Shown here in pieces: positions 1 through 8,246 of a DNA stretch of 39,067 bases; position 1 is the stretch's first letter; every line of letters begins with the position of its first letter. A model generated the notes under the pieces. That model saw only the letters and a program-made list of their open reading frames with translations, was not told where the DNA came from and made no database searches. Source of the DNA: Alphaproteobacteria bacterium (GTDB taxonomy: Bacteria; Pseudomonadota; Alphaproteobacteria; Rickettsiales; SXRF01); assembly GCA_025360605.1 (NCBI GenBank), contig JANYBV010000043.1, positions 1-39,067 on the forward strand, written 5' to 3'. The position numbers and the translations under genes were made by a program.

Positions 1-194
1 TGGGGACTATTGGGACGCATGTATAGTTGCACTGCATTATCCATTAGTGCGTGGCGTACCGTTTCCATAAAAGCCCCCCTAAAGTACTAGCGTGAATTTT
101 GTGCTAGTTATGTGTTAGGAATCTATGGTCTAAAATTATCATTAATTATTTGATTTTACAATGAAAATTTTCAATCTAAAAGTTTCTTATTGGC

Positions 195-233
195 TTTACA
201 GTCTGTTGCCATTGACCACTCGGCCACTCCTCC
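195..233 (-). tRNA. 5' half of a tRNA-Tyr(GUA) gene; 3' half absent
   Basis: Read on the minus strand from 233, the sequence has an acceptor strand GGAGGAG, then TG, a D-arm of the long class II type (GCCGAGTGGTCAATGGC), the 5' anticodon strand ACAGA and the loop CTGTAAA with anticodon GTA (197-199 on the plus strand). The 3' anticodon strand should be TCTGT but GCCAA follows. No variable arm, T-arm or matching CTCCTCC acceptor strand is present in the remaining bases to the window edge. It is therefore either a remnant cut at the anticodon loop or a tRNA interrupted by an intron whose 3' exon lies outside the window. The good promoter just upstream favours a recently or still transcribed locus. 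Confidence 0.6.
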
Positions 234-245
234 ACAAGGAGCTCT

Positions 246-274
246 TTTATGCAAGGAGTGTGACAAGCGGTCAA
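246..274 (-). promoter_or_regulatory. Predicted sigma-70 promoter of the tRNA-Tyr half gene
   Basis: On the minus strand TTGACC (plus 269-274) and CATAAA (plus 246-251) are separated by exactly 17 bases, and the tRNA 5' end follows about 12 bases after the -10 box. The -35 matches consensus at five of six positions, the -10 at four of six. Confidence 0.5.
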
Positions 275-536
275 TCAGATAATGAATGAAATAGCGTGCG
301 TTGCACGCGACCCACCCGACCATCCTCTGCATTTCAAGGAGACCTGAGGTATAGGACTGCCGGCATAAAGTCAAGGTACAAGCGCAATCCGGCGGCTTCA
401 AAGTGGTATGTACCTATTTTGTCAGTCTTTTTTGAAATATTACCACGCGGCGGCAGTCACGTCATATTGAAGTTGCCTTGTGGAGCGTATCACGATAGTT
501 TTCAGGCATTACTCACACTGATTCCTATGGTTCTAC
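275..536. other. Intergenic, nothing recognised
   Basis: Together with 1-194 this forms the left-edge stretch without a convincing gene. An open frame starting at 296 on the plus strand overlaps the next gene in another frame and has no protein-like pattern. I see no repeat or terminator here. Confidence 0.4.
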
Positions 537-854
537 ATGTATTCCATATTTGCTTTTCTTTTTACCGCTGGAGAAATGGGAACCGTTATTGCCGGTTTTG
601 CCATGCAGAACGCCGTGGTCTTTTACAATATGCTGGTCTATGGCTCACCCTTTTACCTGCTTCAGCACGCCGTTGGCTCCGGCTCGATCATTAACGAAAA
701 AAACCCGCTCTATGTCGCGCTGCTGGTGTTTCACATAATTAAGTATTTTATTATATTTCAGGCACAAAGAGTAGAAGAGCCCAATATCATGCGCCGCTTT
801 GCGGTATTATTTGAAGCGATTTATATAGCCCTTAGCACCTACTACCTATTGTAA
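537..854 (+). CDS. Hypothetical small integral membrane protein
   Basis: This 105-residue protein is not a family I recognise. It has about three hydrophobic spans (roughly residues 1-20, 30-50 and 60-75) and a weakly hydrophobic C-terminus, so it is probably an inner-membrane protein. A stop codon in frame at 519-521 makes the ATG at 537 the first possible ATG; no Shine-Dalgarno sequence is visible before it. Its last bases overlap the 3' end of the convergent MFS transporter gene by 9 bases. Its residue composition looks like a true protein rather than a shadow frame, but there is no functional clue. Confidence 0.5.
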   Translation: MYSIFAFLFTAGEMGTVIAGFAMQNAVVFYNMLVYGSPFYLLQHAVGSGSIINEKNPLYVALLVFHIIKYFIIFQAQRVEEPNIMRRFAVLFEAIYIALSTYYLL

Positions 855-2105
855 TGGCTGCTCGTGGCGGTCCTTGTAGAAGAAAAACAGCGTCGTCGCT
901 GAGATAAACCCACATAACATGACATAGTAAGCGATCGAGTAGTTACTACCGGTCACACCAATCAGCCATTCACATACCATCGGAGCCGTGCCGCCAAAAC
1001 AGGCGGCGCAGATATTATACGACAGCGACATGCCCGTATAGCGCACACGGGTGGGGAAAATTTCCACCAGCAAGGCCGGAACAGGGCCAATGTAAAACCC
1101 GACAACGACAGCAAACCATGCCTGAGCAAGGGCAATGGAGCTGAATCCAGACTGCTGCATCAGATAAAAGATAGGATAGGTGCTGACCAGATAGGCCAGC
1201 GCCGTCAGCCCCAGCACCTTGCGCCGTCCTACACGGTCAGAAAGCCACGCCGAAAACGGCGCACAAAACAACAAAATCAGCATGTTCATACTGTTGAGCA
1301 GCAAGGCTTCTTCCTTGCTGCGCATGAGCGTATGCTCAGTAAAGGTGATAAAATAGGCCGACAGCAGGTAAAACGGCATGGTCACGCTCATGTAAATGCC
1401 AATCGCCTGCGCCACATGACGCATCTCGCCTTTGAACACATCCTTTACGGGTGATTTAGAGAGCGTGCCGTCTTTTTTAGCCGCTTCATAGGTCGGGCTT
1501 TCTTCGCAATGATTACGGATATAAAGACCGATAAAACCAATCGGAATCCCCATCAGGAATGGTATGCGCCAACCAAAGCTTTCATACTGCTCCTGATTGA
1601 GGATAGCCGTAAAAAACCACGCCACCACCGAACCAAGCAAAAACCCTATCACTAAGCTTGCCACCGATGCACTGCCGACAAAGCCGCGCTTATTGGGTGG
1701 TGCATGTTCCACCAGAAAAGTCATTGAACCGGAAAACGCGCCGCCCAGCGACAACCCCTGCATCACACGCATCAGGATCAGCAGCCACGGCGCTGCCATG
1801 CCGATCTGGGCATAGGTGGGTAGCAGGCCAATACAGCCGGTAGGCACTGCCATCATGAAAATAGAAAGTACCAGCGCGGCGCGGCGACCTAGCCTATCCC
1901 CCAGAATACCGAAGAAAATGCCGCCGAACGGGCGGGCAATAAAACCGACAGCGAAAATACCGAACGTCGCCAGCAGATGGGCACTCGAGTTACCGGCAGG
2001 TAAAAAAAACTGCTTACTAATCGTAAGGGCAGTGAAGGCGTACAGGGCGAAATCATACCATTCCAGACCATTACTGATCATTCCCGCGATAATAACTTTA
2101 CGCAT
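846..2105 (-). CDS. MFS transporter, metabolite:H+ symporter (ProP-like) family
   Basis: This 419-residue, roughly 12-span inner-membrane transporter belongs to the MHS branch of the major facilitator superfamily, the group that holds ProP (proline/betaine) and KgtP (2-oxoglutarate). The N-terminus SNGLEWYDFALYAF is the typical MHS start, with the charged residues E and D in the first helix. The loop between helices 2 and 3 carries the MFS signature GDRLGRRAAL near residues 88-97, and a second copy SDRVGRRKVLG lies near residue 290. Length is normal for the family. The substrate cannot be told from sequence; osmolyte or dicarboxylate uptake with protons is the usual role. Confidence 0.85.
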   Translation of the reverse strand: MRKVIIAGMISNGLEWYDFALYAFTALTISKQFFLPAGNSSAHLLATFGIFAVGFIARPFGGIFFGILGDRLGRRAALVLSIFMMAVPTGCIGLLPTYAQIGMAAPWLLILMRVMQGLSLGGAFSGSMTFLVEHAPPNKRGFVGSASVASLVIGFLLGSVVAWFFTAILNQEQYESFGWRIPFLMGIPIGFIGLYIRNHCEESPTYEAAKKDGTLSKSPVKDVFKGEMRHVAQAIGIYMSVTMPFYLLSAYFITFTEHTLMRSKEEALLLNSMNMLILLFCAPFSAWLSDRVGRRKVLGLTALAYLVSTYPIFYLMQQSGFSSIALAQAWFAVVVGFYIGPVPALLVEIFPTRVRYTGMSLSYNICAACFGGTAPMVCEWLIGVTGSNYSIAYYVMLCGFISATTLFFFYKDRHEQPLQ

Positions 2106-2205
2106 GCGCCCCCGATGATGCCCGATTATGACAGATATGCTCTACCTCTTAGCGGGTTCCGTGCCAAATGGCAATGGGAGGAAAAAATAGCCTGCAACAA
2201 ATGGC

Positions 2206-3303
2206 TCAGGCGTTAGTCGGGGGAGTATCACCAAGCCACACTTTACCCTTGCGCTCGGAGTCGGATTTGAGCTGGCCACAAGCCGCCATGATGTCTTCGC
2301 CGCGCGTGGCACGAACCGGTGAGGAATAACCGGCATCGTTGACGATTTTGGCAAACGCGTTAATGCGGTTGCGCGAGGAGGTTTCGTATTTCGCACCCGG
2401 CCATGGATTCCACGGAATGAGGTTCACCTTCGCATGGATATCTTTCAGCAGGCGCACCAGCTCATGCGCATCGGCATCGGTATCGTTCACCCCCTTGAGC
2501 ATCACATATTCAAACGTAATGCGGCGGGCATTATTGGCAGCAGGGTAATTTTTGCAGGCCTCAAGCAACTGCTTGATTGGGTATTTTTTATTAAGCGGCA
2601 CTAATTCATCACGCAGGTCGTCACGCACAGCATGCAGGGAAATGGCAAGATTAACGCCGAGATCACGCCCAACGCGTTCAATCTCCGGCACCACGCCCGA
2701 CGTGGATAAAGTAATACGGCGCTTGGAAATAGCGATGCCTTCACCGTCCATCACAATGTTAAGCGCCTTGGCGACATTATCGTAATTAAACAGCGGCTCG
2801 CCCATCCCCATCATCACAATATTAGTGAACAGGCAATCTTCGCGGCGCTTGTTCCATTCGCCTAATCCATCACGCGCAATCATCACCTGATGGACAATAT
2901 CCCCTGCACTTAAGTTACGCACCAGCGGCATAGTCCCCGTATGACAGAAGGTGCACGACAATGTGCAGCCCACCTGCGACGACACACACAGCGCACCACG
3001 GTCTTCTTCAGGGATGAAAACAGTTTCCACCTTGTTGGCATCGGGATATTGCACTAGCCATTTACGCGTACCATCAAATGAAGTCAGCGCTTTGGCGATG
3101 TCGGGGCGGGCAACCGAAAAATGCTCTGCCAGTAATGCCTGAGAGTCTTTCGAGATGGTCGACATCTGTGAAAAATCGGTGACACCCTTGCTGTACACCC
3201 AGTGCCATATCTGTTTGGCACGAAAGGATTCAAAGCCGAGTTCCTTGAGTTTTGCAACCAGTTCGTCTTTCGACAGGCCGACGATATGTGTTTTTGTTGT
3301 CAT
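2206..3303 (-). CDS. rlmN: 23S rRNA (adenine-2503-C2)/tRNA (A37) methyltransferase RlmN
   Basis: RlmN is a radical-SAM enzyme that methylates C2 of A2503 in 23S rRNA and of A37 in some tRNAs. The 365-residue product carries the radical-SAM cluster motif CTLSCTFC (CX3CX2C) after VSSQVG, the family stretch [13 protein letters not shown], and the C-terminal methyl-carrying cysteine in the context IMAACGQL. The N-terminal substrate domain contains [14 protein letters not shown]. Its start codon overlaps the stop of the upstream winged-helix gene by four bases (ATGA), so the two are probably translated in tandem. Nothing is unusual in length or motifs. Confidence 0.95.
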   Translation of the reverse strand: MTTKTHIVGLSKDELVAKLKELGFESFRAKQIWHWVYSKGVTDFSQMSTISKDSQALLAEHFSVARPDIAKALTSFDGTRKWLVQYPDANKVETVFIPEEDRGALCVSSQVGCTLSCTFCHTGTMPLVRNLSAGDIVHQVMIARDGLGEWNKRREDCLFTNIVMMGMGEPLFNYDNVAKALNIVMDGEGIAISKRRITLSTSGVVPEIERVGRDLGVNLAISLHAVRDDLRDELVPLNKKYPIKQLLEACKNYPAANNARRITFEYVMLKGVNDTDADAHELVRLLKDIHAKVNLIPWNPWPGAKYETSSRNRINAFAKIVNDAGYSSPVRATRGEDIMAACGQLKSDSERKGKVWLGDTPPTNA

Positions 3304-3872
3304 AGTTCCAGTTTGTAGCCGCCGTCTGTGGCCGCGATTATATCATCATCCGAGAGTTCACGAAATTTACCACGCAGCCGGTAAATATGCGTTTCCAGCG
3401 TGTGCGTATCTATCGTTTCGTCAAATCCCCATACCTCTTTGAGCAATTGCTCTTTCGCTGACACCTGCCCATTACTGCGGGCAAGGTTTTGCAGCAGAGC
3501 CACTTCCTTATCTGTCAGCAATACCGAATGTCCGGAAGCGAGATGTTTGAGCTGTTTATGCCGCAACTGAAGGCTGTAACGCCCGCCGAAGCTCACCTCT
3601 TCTGTGAGCTGATTGTGAAGGATATAGGCGATATCGTCCAGTAAATCTTGTAATTTCACCGGCGGCTGCGCCACAGTGATCACCGGACAGGTCATAGCAT
3701 CATCAGGTATTTCCGTAGTTATCACCGCAAAAACCGAGGGAAGATGTTGTTTTGCCTCTTTATTGCCAGATACTATGACACAGGCAATGGCCAGCTCTCT
3801 TTTAACATGGGCGGCCATGGCCAAAGAGAAATCCGCATCCGGACTGATAATCAGAAGGGGTAATTCGCTCAT
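3300..3872 (-). CDS. Winged-helix response-regulator-like protein with degenerate receiver
   Basis: The C-terminal half (about residues 95-190 from ATG 3872) is an OmpR/PhoB-type DNA-binding domain: [19 protein letters not shown], then [11 protein letters not shown], then a recognition helix [13 protein letters not shown] and the wing DGGYKLEL. The N-terminal part has the size of a receiver but lacks the acidic pocket and the phospho-accepting aspartate: the segment that should end strand 3 reads FAVITTEIP. The protein is therefore probably not controlled by phosphorylation. A longer start at 3917 (15 more residues) is possible, but the ATG at 3872 is coupled to a short upstream ORF. It is co-transcribed with rlmN. 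The regulated genes are unknown. Confidence 0.75.
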   Translation of the reverse strand: MSELPLLIISPDADFSLAMAAHVKRELAIACVIVSGNKEAKQHLPSVFAVITTEIPDDAMTCPVITVAQPPVKLQDLLDDIAYILHNQLTEEVSFGGRYSLQLRHKQLKHLASGHSVLLTDKEVALLQNLARSNGQVSAKEQLLKEVWGFDETIDTHTLETHIYRLRGKFRELSDDDIIAATDGGYKLEL

Positions 3873-3892
3873 AAATCGACGCGTTCGTGCAT
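3869..3892 (-). CDS. Possible 7-codon leader ORF coupled to the winged-helix gene
   Basis: On the minus strand an AAGGA sits three bases before an ATG at 3892 that opens MHERVDL and stops in a TGA overlapping the ATG at 3872 (ATGA). This would allow translational coupling. The Shine-Dalgarno spacing is short, and the same bases lie within a possible 15-residue N-terminal extension of the downstream gene, so this is weak. Confidence 0.25.
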   Translation of the reverse strand: MHERVDL

Positions 3893-3959
3893 TTGTCCTT
3901 AATTTTTCAAGTAACATGTAGTAGAGTTTCCGCCATTTCGCAAGCTACATAGTGTATTA

Positions 3960-5024
3960 ATGCTTAAAAAACAAAATACTAATGACGATTTAGTGATGAT
4001 GGCAGAACGTGCCGCTGATGAGCTGAAGCGCCAGACGGGCATTCTTATCCGTGAAAACGCTAGTCATGCGGTCGCTAATTATCCGGCAGAATTCCTCGAT
4101 GATGCGATGCTTGAACGGCTGCGCAGCCCCTCGCTGTGCCTGCTGATTACGGCGGCACGCGCCAAAACACTCGGCCTTCCCGCTCATGACCTGAAGATTG
4201 AAGCCAGCAGCCTGTCGCTCGGCCAGATCCATGCACTGTGCGACCCGCTCGCAGGCAGCATTGCCACACCCGCACTGCCCCACCGTGAAGCAACCGCCGT
4301 AGATTCGATGGCACTCACATTAGTCAAACATGCCTCACTGCTGCCGGCACTTCTGGTAGCAGATATATCGGAGGCAACGCAGGACTGGTTTAGCTTACAC
4401 ACGAATCAGTTACACGATTACCTTGCCATGCCGCAATCAAACGTGCTGGAAACCGCCCGTGCCTCATTACCCATCGAAGGAGCAGAAAAGGCAACGCTGG
4501 TCAGCTTCCGTTCCCGCCACGGCACATCGGTGCATCTGGCGTTGCTGATCGGTGATATTGACCCGAAAAATCCACCATTAACACGCATCCATTCCTCCTG
4601 CGTCACCGGCGATATCCTCGGTTCGCTGCGCTGCGACTGTGGCGACCAGCTCAAACTGGCACTGTCGGAAATCTGCAAGGCAGGCAGCGGCATCCTTGTT
4701 TATCTGAATCAGGAAGGACGCGGCATCGGCATCACCAATAAAATACGCAGCTATAAATTACAGGAACAGGGTATCGATACGTTTACCGCTAACCTGATGC
4801 TGGGGTTTGATGAGGATGAGCGTGATTTTTCGGTGTCGGCAGCAATCTTGAAATCACTGGGTATCACCAGCATCCGCATGCTGACCAACAACCCGAATAA
4901 ATTAGCGGCACTGGAAAAAGCGGGTATCATCATCTCCCAGCGTGTGCCGCTGATCAGTCCGACCGGTGTGCACAACCACGCCTACATTGATGCCAAAGCT
5001 AAAAAAGCCGGACATCTTTTTTAA
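3960..5024 (+). CDS. ribA: GTP cyclohydrolase II with an N-terminal RibB-like remnant domain
   Basis: The C-terminal part (about residues 165-354) is a complete GTP cyclohydrolase II, which opens the GTP imidazole ring in the first step of riboflavin synthesis. It has the zinc-binding GDILGSLRCDCG with an upstream cysteine (HSSC), the active-site stretch LNQEGRGIGITNKI, the family segment DEDERDFSVSAAIL and MLTNNPNKL. The first 160 residues resemble a worn-down DHBP synthase (RibB) domain: SLCLLITAARAKTLGLP matches the RibB pattern, but the catalytic acidic DDEDRENEGD-type motif is missing. It is thus likely RibA only. No Shine-Dalgarno is seen before the ATG. It is convergent with the TAXI gene, with two bases between stops. 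Confidence 0.9.
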   Translation: MLKKQNTNDDLVMMAERAADELKRQTGILIRENASHAVANYPAEFLDDAMLERLRSPSLCLLITAARAKTLGLPAHDLKIEASSLSLGQIHALCDPLAGSIATPALPHREATAVDSMALTLVKHASLLPALLVADISEATQDWFSLHTNQLHDYLAMPQSNVLETARASLPIEGAEKATLVSFRSRHGTSVHLALLIGDIDPKNPPLTRIHSSCVTGDILGSLRCDCGDQLKLALSEICKAGSGILVYLNQEGRGIGITNKIRSYKLQEQGIDTFTANLMLGFDEDERDFSVSAAILKSLGITSIRMLTNNPNKLAALEKAGIIISQRVPLISPTGVHNHAYIDAKAKKAGHLF

Positions 5025-5026
5025 GA

Positions 5027-6037
5027 TTATTTCTTTTCGCCCTTGTCGAGAATTTTCATCAGGCTGCTTTTATCGCCTTCGGATTTAACGCTATCCGGCC
5101 ATGCACAGGTATCTTTTTTCCACACACCGGCATCAGCATCCAGATTAACTTCTTTCCATTTTGGATGACCTTTTTCTTTCAGGTCCGGCAGGTCCTTGCG
5201 TAGCAATTTAGTCAACGCCATCAGCTTTTCGCAACGCTTCTTGTTTCCTTGTGAAAAATCATAGCTCACCATCACCGCCTGTACGGCAATGGTGGGAACG
5301 TTTTCGGTAACAAAATTATAATCCGCCTTGGTCAGCTCCGCAGGCCTGTATTCTTCCAGCACCTTGGGGTTATCCAGCGGAATAAAATGCACCTGCTCGA
5401 GCATGGCGGCGTATTTCTGGTTTTCCGGCAGCGTCAGGTCTTCAAGGTTTTTAAACAGGCGTACCGGCTTGCCACCGACAAAAATAGCAGCATCCACTTC
5501 GCCCTTCAGCACAGCCACCACACCTTGGGCAGGCGGGATTTTCTTGGATTCACTGGGAGTGATATTCATGATGGAAAACAAATTGATGGCGGTCAGCATA
5601 TTACCGCTTCCGTCTTCACCGATGGCCACCTTGCGACCCTGCAAATCGGCAAAGGTTTTGATGTCCTTGCGTGCCAGCACGTGGATTTCTTCATTATAGA
5701 AAGGAAACACCATACGCAGGTTGCTCGCCATACGCATTGATTCAGGGCTTTTGGAACGGCTTAAGAAACCAAGCACGTCGGACTGTACGATACCAAGAGC
5801 CGCGTTTTCTGAGCTGTTGATGCGTTTGATGTTATCAATAGACCCTTCGGATTGCTTCACATCAATATCGATGCCCGCCTTACCGGCAGCCTGTGCAATG
5901 TCCTTACCGAACGCATAGTAGGTTCCGGTCTTGGGGCCAGTGACAATACCCAGCGTGTCATCCGCACGGGCCGAAAAAATGGTGGCAGGCAGTAAAGCCA
6001 ACACCGCTACAAATGCTACAAGCGATTTGCAGGACAT
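5027..6037 (-). CDS. TAXI-family TRAP transporter solute-binding protein
   Basis: The 336-residue product begins with a clear signal peptide (about residues 1-25, ending in SARA) and then the TAXI hallmark GPKTGTYYAFGKDIAQAA. TAXI proteins are periplasmic binding proteins of TRAP transporters that take up small organic acids such as glutamate or 2-oxoglutarate. A strong ribosome site TAGGAGG lies about five bases before the ATG. The C-terminus is lysine-rich (residues about 300-336) and longer than the core domain. No gene for the TRAP membrane subunit lies nearby, so the permease must be elsewhere or the protein has a sensory role. Confidence 0.88.
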   Translation of the reverse strand: MSCKSLVAFVAVLALLPATIFSARADDTLGIVTGPKTGTYYAFGKDIAQAAGKAGIDIDVKQSEGSIDNIKRINSSENAALGIVQSDVLGFLSRSKSPESMRMASNLRMVFPFYNEEIHVLARKDIKTFADLQGRKVAIGEDGSGNMLTAINLFSIMNITPSESKKIPPAQGVVAVLKGEVDAAIFVGGKPVRLFKNLEDLTLPENQKYAAMLEQVHFIPLDNPKVLEEYRPAELTKADYNFVTENVPTIAVQAVMVSYDFSQGNKKRCEKLMALTKLLRKDLPDLKEKGHPKWKEVNLDADAGVWKKDTCAWPDSVKSEGDKSSLMKILDKGEKK

Positions 6038-6068
6038 ACGTCCTCCTATATCTCACAGTCATACTCGC

Positions 6069-6176
6069 GGTATTTTTAAGAACTGGCTAAGCAAGCCGAG
6101 AGGGCCGCGCGGGATGTAGGTTATCTACAGGAACGCAGCGGATCCGATGGAGACGACGTTCAATTCTTAAAATACG
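6069..6176. repeat. Inverted-repeat-flanked GC-rich element between genes
   Basis: Two imperfect inverted copies, CGGTATTTTTAAGAACTG (6068-6085) and CAATTCTTAAAATACG (6161-6176), enclose about 75 bases that are much richer in GC than the flanks. Inside lies a small hairpin TGTAG-GTTAT-CTACA (6115-6129). The arrangement resembles a miniature palindromic or MITE-like element. It sits in the promoter side of the TAXI gene, so it could also be a structured leader or small RNA. No second copy is seen in the window. Confidence 0.45.
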
Positions 6177-6187
6177 AAGAGTATAGG

Positions 6188-6724
6188 TTAATATTTACCA
6201 ACGATGGAAAGTAATTCGCGGCCGCCTCGATTGTCAACATCGTTTATTGGCTTGACCTCGGTTATTTGCTCATTCTCGAGGGGGATTCTTGCCATTTGCC
6301 CAACAATTACGCTGGATTTATCCTTCAACATGATAATAGAACTATTTTTTTCCGGCTGCGTAAGGGCTAAAGACGGTGCCGGAGCTGCCTGAGCATCTGA
6401 AAAAGGTGTTGGAATGACGCTGGAAGTATCAGGTTCTACAACCGCTTTCGCCGAAACTGCCGGAGTCACTGCCGGTGGAATACGTTCAGACACAACCGCA
6501 ACCGCAGGCAGCATGGTAGCCGCTTTGATGACTATTCCGTTTTCCGAGGTTTTTTTCAGGGATAAAGACACCACAATCAGCGCTAAAAGTACCGCCGCCC
6601 AGAATAAAAGGAAGCCAGGGAGGATCGTTTTTGATGATTTTTTAGCACGGCCATGCACCGGCAGCCTATGGACTTTAGGTCTGGAAACACTCAGTGGCAT
6701 TGTGGCGGTGGTTATGCTGCTCAT
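6188..6724 (-). CDS. Hypothetical single-span membrane protein
   Basis: This 178-residue protein is not recognised. A basic N-terminus (residues 1-32, rich in R, K and H) is followed by one membrane span at about 34-56 and a proline/alanine/valine-rich, low-complexity stretch (about 60-125), then a short more ordered C-terminus. The charge pattern predicts an N-in orientation with the C-terminal part in the periplasm. The layout recalls periplasm-spanning adaptor or cell-wall proteins, but there is no domain that proves it. It is divergent from pmbA. Confidence 0.6.
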   Translation of the reverse strand: MSSITTATMPLSVSRPKVHRLPVHGRAKKSSKTILPGFLLFWAAVLLALIVVSLSLKKTSENGIVIKAATMLPAVAVVSERIPPAVTPAVSAKAVVEPDTSSVIPTPFSDAQAAPAPSLALTQPEKNSSIIMLKDKSSVIVGQMARIPLENEQITEVKPINDVDNRGGRELLSIVGKY

Positions 6725-6899
6725 ACGCTATACCTAGTAGTATACAGACTATTAATACTCAATCCAATGTAAAAATGCAACTATTTCTAAAAGCTGGAAA
6801 CATAAAGAACTTATCGCTGATTCATTGCGCAATCGCCGATAATGGTCTAAGAACCTGCCATACCATCATGATGAAACCCCCTAACTGGAATTGTGCCGC

Positions 6900-8246
6900 A
6901 TGTCCGATACCCTTGATACCCTCAGCTGGCTGCTCGATCAGGCATCACGCCTTGGTGCGGATGCGTCGGATGCGGTGCTGTTCGATACCACCCATGCCAG
7001 TACCAGCCTGCGCCTTGGCAAGCCCGAAGGGCTGGAACGCGCTGAAAGCAAGGCGGTGGGCTTGCGCGTATTCGTCGGGCAAAGTTCCGCCATCGTCTCG
7101 GCCAGCGACACCAATAAAAGTTCGCTCGAAGAACTGGCGCAACGCGCAGTGGACATGGCACGCATCACTCCACCGGATGCCGACAGCACCCTCGCCCCTG
7201 AATCCCTGTACAGCCGCAACCCTGCCGATCTTGACCTGTGCGACCATGATGAACCTGACATGCAATGGCTTTCAGGCCAATGCAAAGAAGCCGAGGAAGC
7301 CGCCCTTGAGGTCAAAGGTATTACCAATTCCGAAGGGGCCGATGCCAGCTACAGCCTGAGTTCGATCAATCTTGCCATCCATAACGGGAAATCGCTGGTG
7401 TTCTGCGAAGGCTATAACAGCAGCCATTTCTCCATTTCCGTTTCCGTCCTCGCCGGTGAAGGTACGGGCATGGAACGCGACTACGACTATACCAGCACGC
7501 GATTCCGCAACGATCTGGACGATGCCGAAATAGTAGGCCTGAATGCCGCCAACCGTACCCTCAAGCGCCTAAACCCGCGCAAAGTACCCACCTGTCAGGT
7601 GCCTGTCATCTTTGATCCGCGCGTCAGCCGCAGCCTGCTCAGCACTTTGGCGAGTGCGATCTCCGGCGGTTCGATTGCACGTGGTTCGAGCTTTTTAAAA
7701 GACAGCCTGCATCAGGAAATATTTGCCCCTTCCATCACCATCATTGACAACCCGCACATCAAACGCGGGCTGGGCTCACGCCCGTTTGACGGTGAAGGCG
7801 TTAAAAACAGCAAGCGCATCATTGTTGAAAATGGCGTGCTGACCACGTGGCTACTCGACATGCGCACCGCCAACAAACTGAAAATGACCACCACCGGACA
7901 TGCCGCACGCGGCATTGCTTCTCCACCGTCGCCGTCATCGTCGAACCTGTACATCGAAAAGGGCGCACTCACACCCGCCGAACTGATGGAAGATATCGAT
8001 AGCGGCCTCTACCTCACCGAAACCTTCGGCATGGGCATCAATACCACCACGGGTGATTACTCGCAGGGCGCAGCCGGATTCTGGATTGAAAACGGCGAGA
8101 TCACCTATCCGGTGTCGGAAATTACCATCGCAGGCAACCTGCGCGACATGTTCAAACAGATGACAGCAGCCAACGACCTTGTCTTCCGCTACGCCACTAA
8201 CGCACCGACGGTCCGCATCGACCGCATGACGGTAGCCGGCACATGA
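6900..8246 (+). CDS. pmbA: TldD/PmbA-family metalloprotease subunit
   Basis: This 448-residue protein is the PmbA/TldE partner of the TldD/TldE cytoplasmic protease, known to mature peptides such as microcin B17 and CcdA. The N-terminal half contains the family pattern ALEVKGITNSEGADASY, and the C-terminal half RGSSFLKDSL, KRGLGSRPFDGEGV and TGDYSQGAAGFWIENGEITYPV. It lacks an HExxH motif, as expected for the TldE side. I chose ATG 6900 over TTG 6891. The gene heads the lipid A cluster and shares an ATGA with the ABC transporter gene, a context typical of alphaproteobacteria. Confidence 0.93.
   Translation: MSDTLDTLSWLLDQASRLGADASDAVLFDTTHASTSLRLGKPEGLERAESKAVGLRVFVGQSSAIVSASDTNKSSLEELAQRAVDMARITPPDADSTLAPESLYSRNPADLDLCDHDEPDMQWLSGQCKEAEEAALEVKGITNSEGADASYSLSSINLAIHNGKSLVFCEGYNSSHFSISVSVLAGEGTGMERDYDYTSTRFRNDLDDAEIVGLNAANRTLKRLNPRKVPTCQVPVIFDPRVSRSLLSTLASAISGGSIARGSSFLKDSLHQEIFAPSITIIDNPHIKRGLGSRPFDGEGVKNSKRIIVENGVLTTWLLDMRTANKLKMTTTGHAARGIASPPSPSSSNLYIEKGALTPAELMEDIDSGLYLTETFGMGINTTTGDYSQGAAGFWIENGEITYPVSEITIAGNLRDMFKQMTAANDLVFRYATNAPTVRIDRMTVAGT

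Noticed and set aside
1-70. Open plus-strand frame from the window edge ending in TAA at 68-70, possible C-terminus of a gene.
   Set aside because: Only 22 codons, no recognisable motif, and another frame is open over the same bases; cannot be supported without the sequence to the left.
296-694. 132-codon plus-strand frame overlapping the small membrane protein gene.
   Set aside because: Composition is not protein-like, and the overlapping frame from 537 reads as a normal membrane protein.
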